Of a stretch of 44,900 nt of DNA, positions 42,704 through 44,900 are shown piece after piece. The position numbers and the translations under genes were made by a program. Numbering within the stretch: position 1 is the stretch's first letter; every line of letters starts with the position of its first letter. The notes under the pieces were generated by a model. The model made no database searches. It was given only the letters and a program-made list of their open reading frames with translations, and was not told the DNA's origin. The stretch is from Acidobacteriota bacterium (GTDB lineage Bacteria; Acidobacteriota; Terriglobia; Acidiferrales; UBA7541): contig QHZB01000221.1 of the NCBI GenBank assembly GCA_003224525.1, positions 1 to 44,900 of the forward strand, written 5' to 3'.

Positions 42704-43146
42704 TTGAAAAAATAACAGCGGCTCGATTCTAACGGTACTTGAACAGAAATTTCACTGGGAATTCGCGAGGCTGAGGAAAACTCAAGAGGGACATTCTCGA
42801 AGAGCTCATCCTTGCCGGATGAGCAATGGAGCGGCCTATCTCGGGGACCGTTCCATTCGGGCATAACAATACATCCGCGAACAAGAGGCCGCGGATGGTA
42901 ACAGCGGCAGCTTCTAAACTCATCCCCGAAGGCGCGCCTTAGCGCGACGCCTCAACCAACGGGACAACCGCCTTTGAGGCGCAATGTTGAGCTCAACATT
43001 CCGCCTCCAATGTGAAGCTGTAAGTAATGTGGAGTTGGCACGTCAAGGTGCCGCCAGTCGCGACTTTCTGGGCCCCAAACTTCACATTTATATGTAGCGT
43101 CGGAACGGCTGCCATCCGGCGGCTGAATCCACTTCGAGGAGATACG
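42704..43146. other. Palindrome-rich region at the recombinase element end
   Basis: This 443-nt region carries GCTCATCC/GGATGAGC (42804-42824, 5-nt loop), CATCCGCG/CGCGGATG (42872-42897), CGCCTCAA/TTGAGGCG (42948-42981) and a 32-nt near-perfect palindrome at 42976-43007. No gene is convincing; the frame upstream of the recombinase start (from 43027) is not conserved-looking. It probably contains the left end of the mobile element and its recombination site. Confidence 0.6.
42976..43088. mobile_element. Candidate recombination site: nonamer cluster AATGTNNAG
   Basis: The nonamer occurs five times in 106 nt: AATGTTGAG at 42983-42991, its complement at 42992-43000 (head-to-head, forming an 18-bp perfect palindrome), AATGTGAAG at 43009-43017, AATGTGGAG at 43026-43034, and CTTCACATT (complement) at 43080-43088. 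The central palindrome is extended by GAGGCG/CGCCTC arms with one mismatch. Spacings of 17-18 nt between starts fit paired recombinase half-sites. Confidence 0.5.
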
Positions 43147-44394
43147 ATGCTACGTTGTCTATTCCCGAACTCTCACCGCAGGTTTCTGTCACTACCACTG
43201 TTGGGACCGATCGCCGAGGGCTTTGACGATTGGCTTGCCTTCAATGGCTACACTCGATACTCGCGCCAGTATTTGATCAGCATGCTGTCGCGCGTGGACG
43301 CTGACCTTCGGCACCGTCAGGTTAAAGCGGTCGCCGACCTAACCCATCCAGTTCTCTACGATTGTTGGAGGACTCTCATCAAGATCCATCGCCATGGCGC
43401 AGGAACTGTGCGGACACTGGAACGATATCTAGCCACGAAGAGCCTGATCACCGATGGCAGGCCCACAACAGCAACATCCTCCGCCTCGATTCTGGTCGAA
43501 GAGTATGCCAGCTACCTGCGCGAAGTACGCGGAAGCGCTGCGTCTACCGTTTCAAACCACCGATATACAGCGCAGTGCTTTCTCCAGCACCTAGATGAAA
43601 AGGGAATCGCACTGAAGGACATCCAGACTAGCCATATCGAATCCTACGTCACCAAAGCCGGCAAATGCTTGAGCCGGGCAAGTCTCCAAGTCTACATCGG
43701 TGCGCTGAGGGGATTTCTTAGATTCCTGGCCATGGACGGCAGGGTTCGCCAAGGGCTGGTCAGTCAGATCGATACGCCGCGCGTTTATCAGTTCGAACAG
43801 TTGCCGCGAACCCTCCCTTGGGAGACGGTCCGCGCACTCCTGCGATCCATTGACAGAACCTCGGCTATGGGACTGCGCGACTACGCGATGTTTCTGTTGA
43901 TTGCCACCTACGGATTGCGGGCCAGTGAAGTAGTAGCCCTCACCCTCGATGACATTCGCTGGCGACAGGGCAGTTTGCGAATCCACCAACCCAAGACCTC
44001 TTCGTTTTTGGAACTGCCGCTGACCAATGAGGTCTCGTCCGCAGTGGTGAAGCATCTGAAGCGGACTCCACCGCCCCCACCGTATCGCAGGATCTTCTTG
44101 AGAATGCGCGCCCCCATTGGCCTGTTGAAACGCACGGCCATCGAGGAAGCTTTTCAATCCTGGGTTCGGAGAAGCAGACTCAGCATTCCGTTTCAGGGTC
44201 CGCATTGCCTTCGACATTCGCTGGCGGTTCATCTTCTAAAAACCAGAACTCCTCTGAAGACCATTGGCGACATCCTCGGGCATCGTTCCGCGAGGAGCAC
44301 GTCGACTTATCTACGACTAGCGACCAGAGATTTGCGCGAAGTTCCTCTTGCAGTTCCGGGGAAAGGGCGTCCGGCAAAGGAGGGGCAGCGATGA
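43147..44394 (+). CDS. Tyrosine recombinase, first gene of a RIT-like element
   Basis: The 415-aa integrase has an extended N-terminal region, a SAM-like core-binding domain at about 115-200 and a catalytic domain at about 220-395 with all residues present: R258 (YGLRASE), K283, H353 and R356 (HCLRHS), H379 (LGHRS) and nucleophile Y388. It breaks and rejoins DNA through a 3'-phosphotyrosine. GAGGAG 6 nt upstream fixes ATG 43147. The ATGA overlap with the next recombinase gene suggests translational coupling, as in recombinase-in-trio elements. Confidence 0.93.
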   Translation: MLRCLFPNSHRRFLSLPLLGPIAEGFDDWLAFNGYTRYSRQYLISMLSRVDADLRHRQVKAVADLTHPVLYDCWRTLIKIHRHGAGTVRTLERYLATKSLITDGRPTTATSSASILVEEYASYLREVRGSAASTVSNHRYTAQCFLQHLDEKGIALKDIQTSHIESYVTKAGKCLSRASLQVYIGALRGFLRFLAMDGRVRQGLVSQIDTPRVYQFEQLPRTLPWETVRALLRSIDRTSAMGLRDYAMFLLIATYGLRASEVVALTLDDIRWRQGSLRIHQPKTSSFLELPLTNEVSSAVVKHLKRTPPPPPYRRIFLRMRAPIGLLKRTAIEEAFQSWVRRSRLSIPFQGPHCLRHSLAVHLLKTRTPLKTIGDILGHRSARSTSTYLRLATRDLREVPLAVPGKGRPAKEGQR

Positions 44395-44900
44395 TCGGAC
44401 CAACGACTGTGTTTTCGTCTCGGCTTGCACCCGCCTTGGCACGGTATGTGGATTTGAAGCGGGCCTTGGGCCGACGCTTCGACAAAACCACTCGGACTCT
44501 ACAATCGCTGGACCGATTCCTCCACGATCATGCTCCCCACTACCTCGACCTAAACGCTGCTGCGTTTCAGGCCTGGTGCCAGACCCTGGGGCATCTCGCT
44601 TCCGGTGTTCGACGTAAGCGCATGCGGGAGGTTTACAGCTTCTGCCTCTATTGCCGCCGAACCGAGCCCCGGTGCTTTGTTCCCGATCCTGCTTCGTTTC
44701 CGAAGCCTCATCAAAGACTCCAGCCGTACATCTTCTCGGAACAAGATGTCGCGAGACTGTTGCGAACCACCTCTGGGTTGAAGCGAGTACCGTCTTCGCC
44801 GCTTCGCCCCGAGGTAGTTCGGCTGGCGATCGTGCTCTTGTTTACGACCGGAATCAGGCATGGGGAGTTGCGGCGCCTGACTCTGGGTGATTACAACCGG
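44391..44900 (+). CDS. Second tyrosine recombinase, truncated by the window end
   Basis: An ATG at 44391 overlaps the previous stop by 4 nt (ATGA). The frame stays open for 170 codons to the last base. The start VFSSRLAPALARYVDLKRALGRRF and LQSLDRFLHDH look like an integrase SAM-like domain. LRPEVVRLAIVLLFTTGIRHGELRRLTLGDYN contains the first catalytic Arg (R156). The remaining catalytic residues would lie outside the window. It is distinct from the first recombinase, as expected for RitA/RitB-type pairs. Confidence 0.88.
   Translation, partial: MIGPTTVFSSRLAPALARYVDLKRALGRRFDKTTRTLQSLDRFLHDHAPHYLDLNAAAFQAWCQTLGHLASGVRRKRMREVYSFCLYCRRTEPRCFVPDPASFPKPHQRLQPYIFSEQDVARLLRTTSGLKRVPSSPLRPEVVRLAIVLLFTTGIRHGELRRLTLGDYNR

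Noticed and set aside
44180-44861. Two minus-strand frames over the recombinase genes
   Set aside because: Antisense to clear tyrosine recombinase sequence; no motifs.

Overview
The window looks like a chromosomal segment of a GC-rich Acidobacteriota genome. This is inferred from two very large Oar-type TonB-dependent receptors with N-terminal carboxypeptidase-regulatory-like domains, the style of the ribosomal proteins (many with Ala/Lys/Pro-rich tails), and several secreted families typical of that phylum. No 16S gene is present, so the assignment is inference.

Region 1 (1-17510, plus strand) is a nearly complete S10-spc-alpha superoperon: the 3' end of tuf, then S10-L3-L4-L23-L2-[unknown 108-aa ORF]-S19-L22-S3-L16-L29-S17, L14-L24-L5-S14-S8-L6-L18-S5-L30-L15-SecY-Adk-Map-IF1-L36, and S13-S11-S4-RpoA-L17. 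It closes with a strong intrinsic terminator. Most genes abut or overlap. The wider gaps carry heptad-repeat elements (before rplC and rplD) or perfect GC-rich palindromes (before rplR, infA and rpsK). An undescribed basic, Cys-containing ORF sits between rplB and rpsS.

Region 2 (17511-31941) holds minus-strand vanZ-like and guaB (with a convincing sigma70 promoter and a leader hairpin), an Oar-like receptor with its own promoter and terminator, a plus-strand YheT-type alpha/beta hydrolase, a Tat-exported M24 peptidase, a second Oar-like receptor with terminator, and two lineage-type envelope or secreted proteins of unknown function.

Region 3 (31942-42703) holds a nucleoside hydrolase, tRNA-Leu(GAG) with its own promoter, secG and the glycolytic run gap-pgk-tpiA (all minus), a plus-strand lipase maturation factor-like membrane protein, a secreted protein with a BamE/SmpA-like tail, a multi-hairpin intergenic block, a GHMP kinase, thymidine kinase and an inosine/xanthosine triphosphatase.

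Region 4 (42704-44900) is mobile: a palindrome-rich end carrying five copies of a nonamer AATGTNNAG, followed by two tyrosine recombinase genes overlapping by 4 nt. The second gene runs off the window. This fits the left part of a recombinase-in-trio (RIT)-type element.

The most novel signals are: (i) a family of roughly 115-165 bp elements with inverted arms made of tandem heptads (consensus TNNTCAG), found inside the ribosomal operon and next to pgk, with single arms near tdk and 30.9 kb; (ii) the nonamer cluster at the recombinase locus; (iii) the inserted ORF between rplB and rpsS; (iv) a probable frameshift or deletion at the end of rplQ; (v) the multi-hairpin region at 39.75-40.15 kb.
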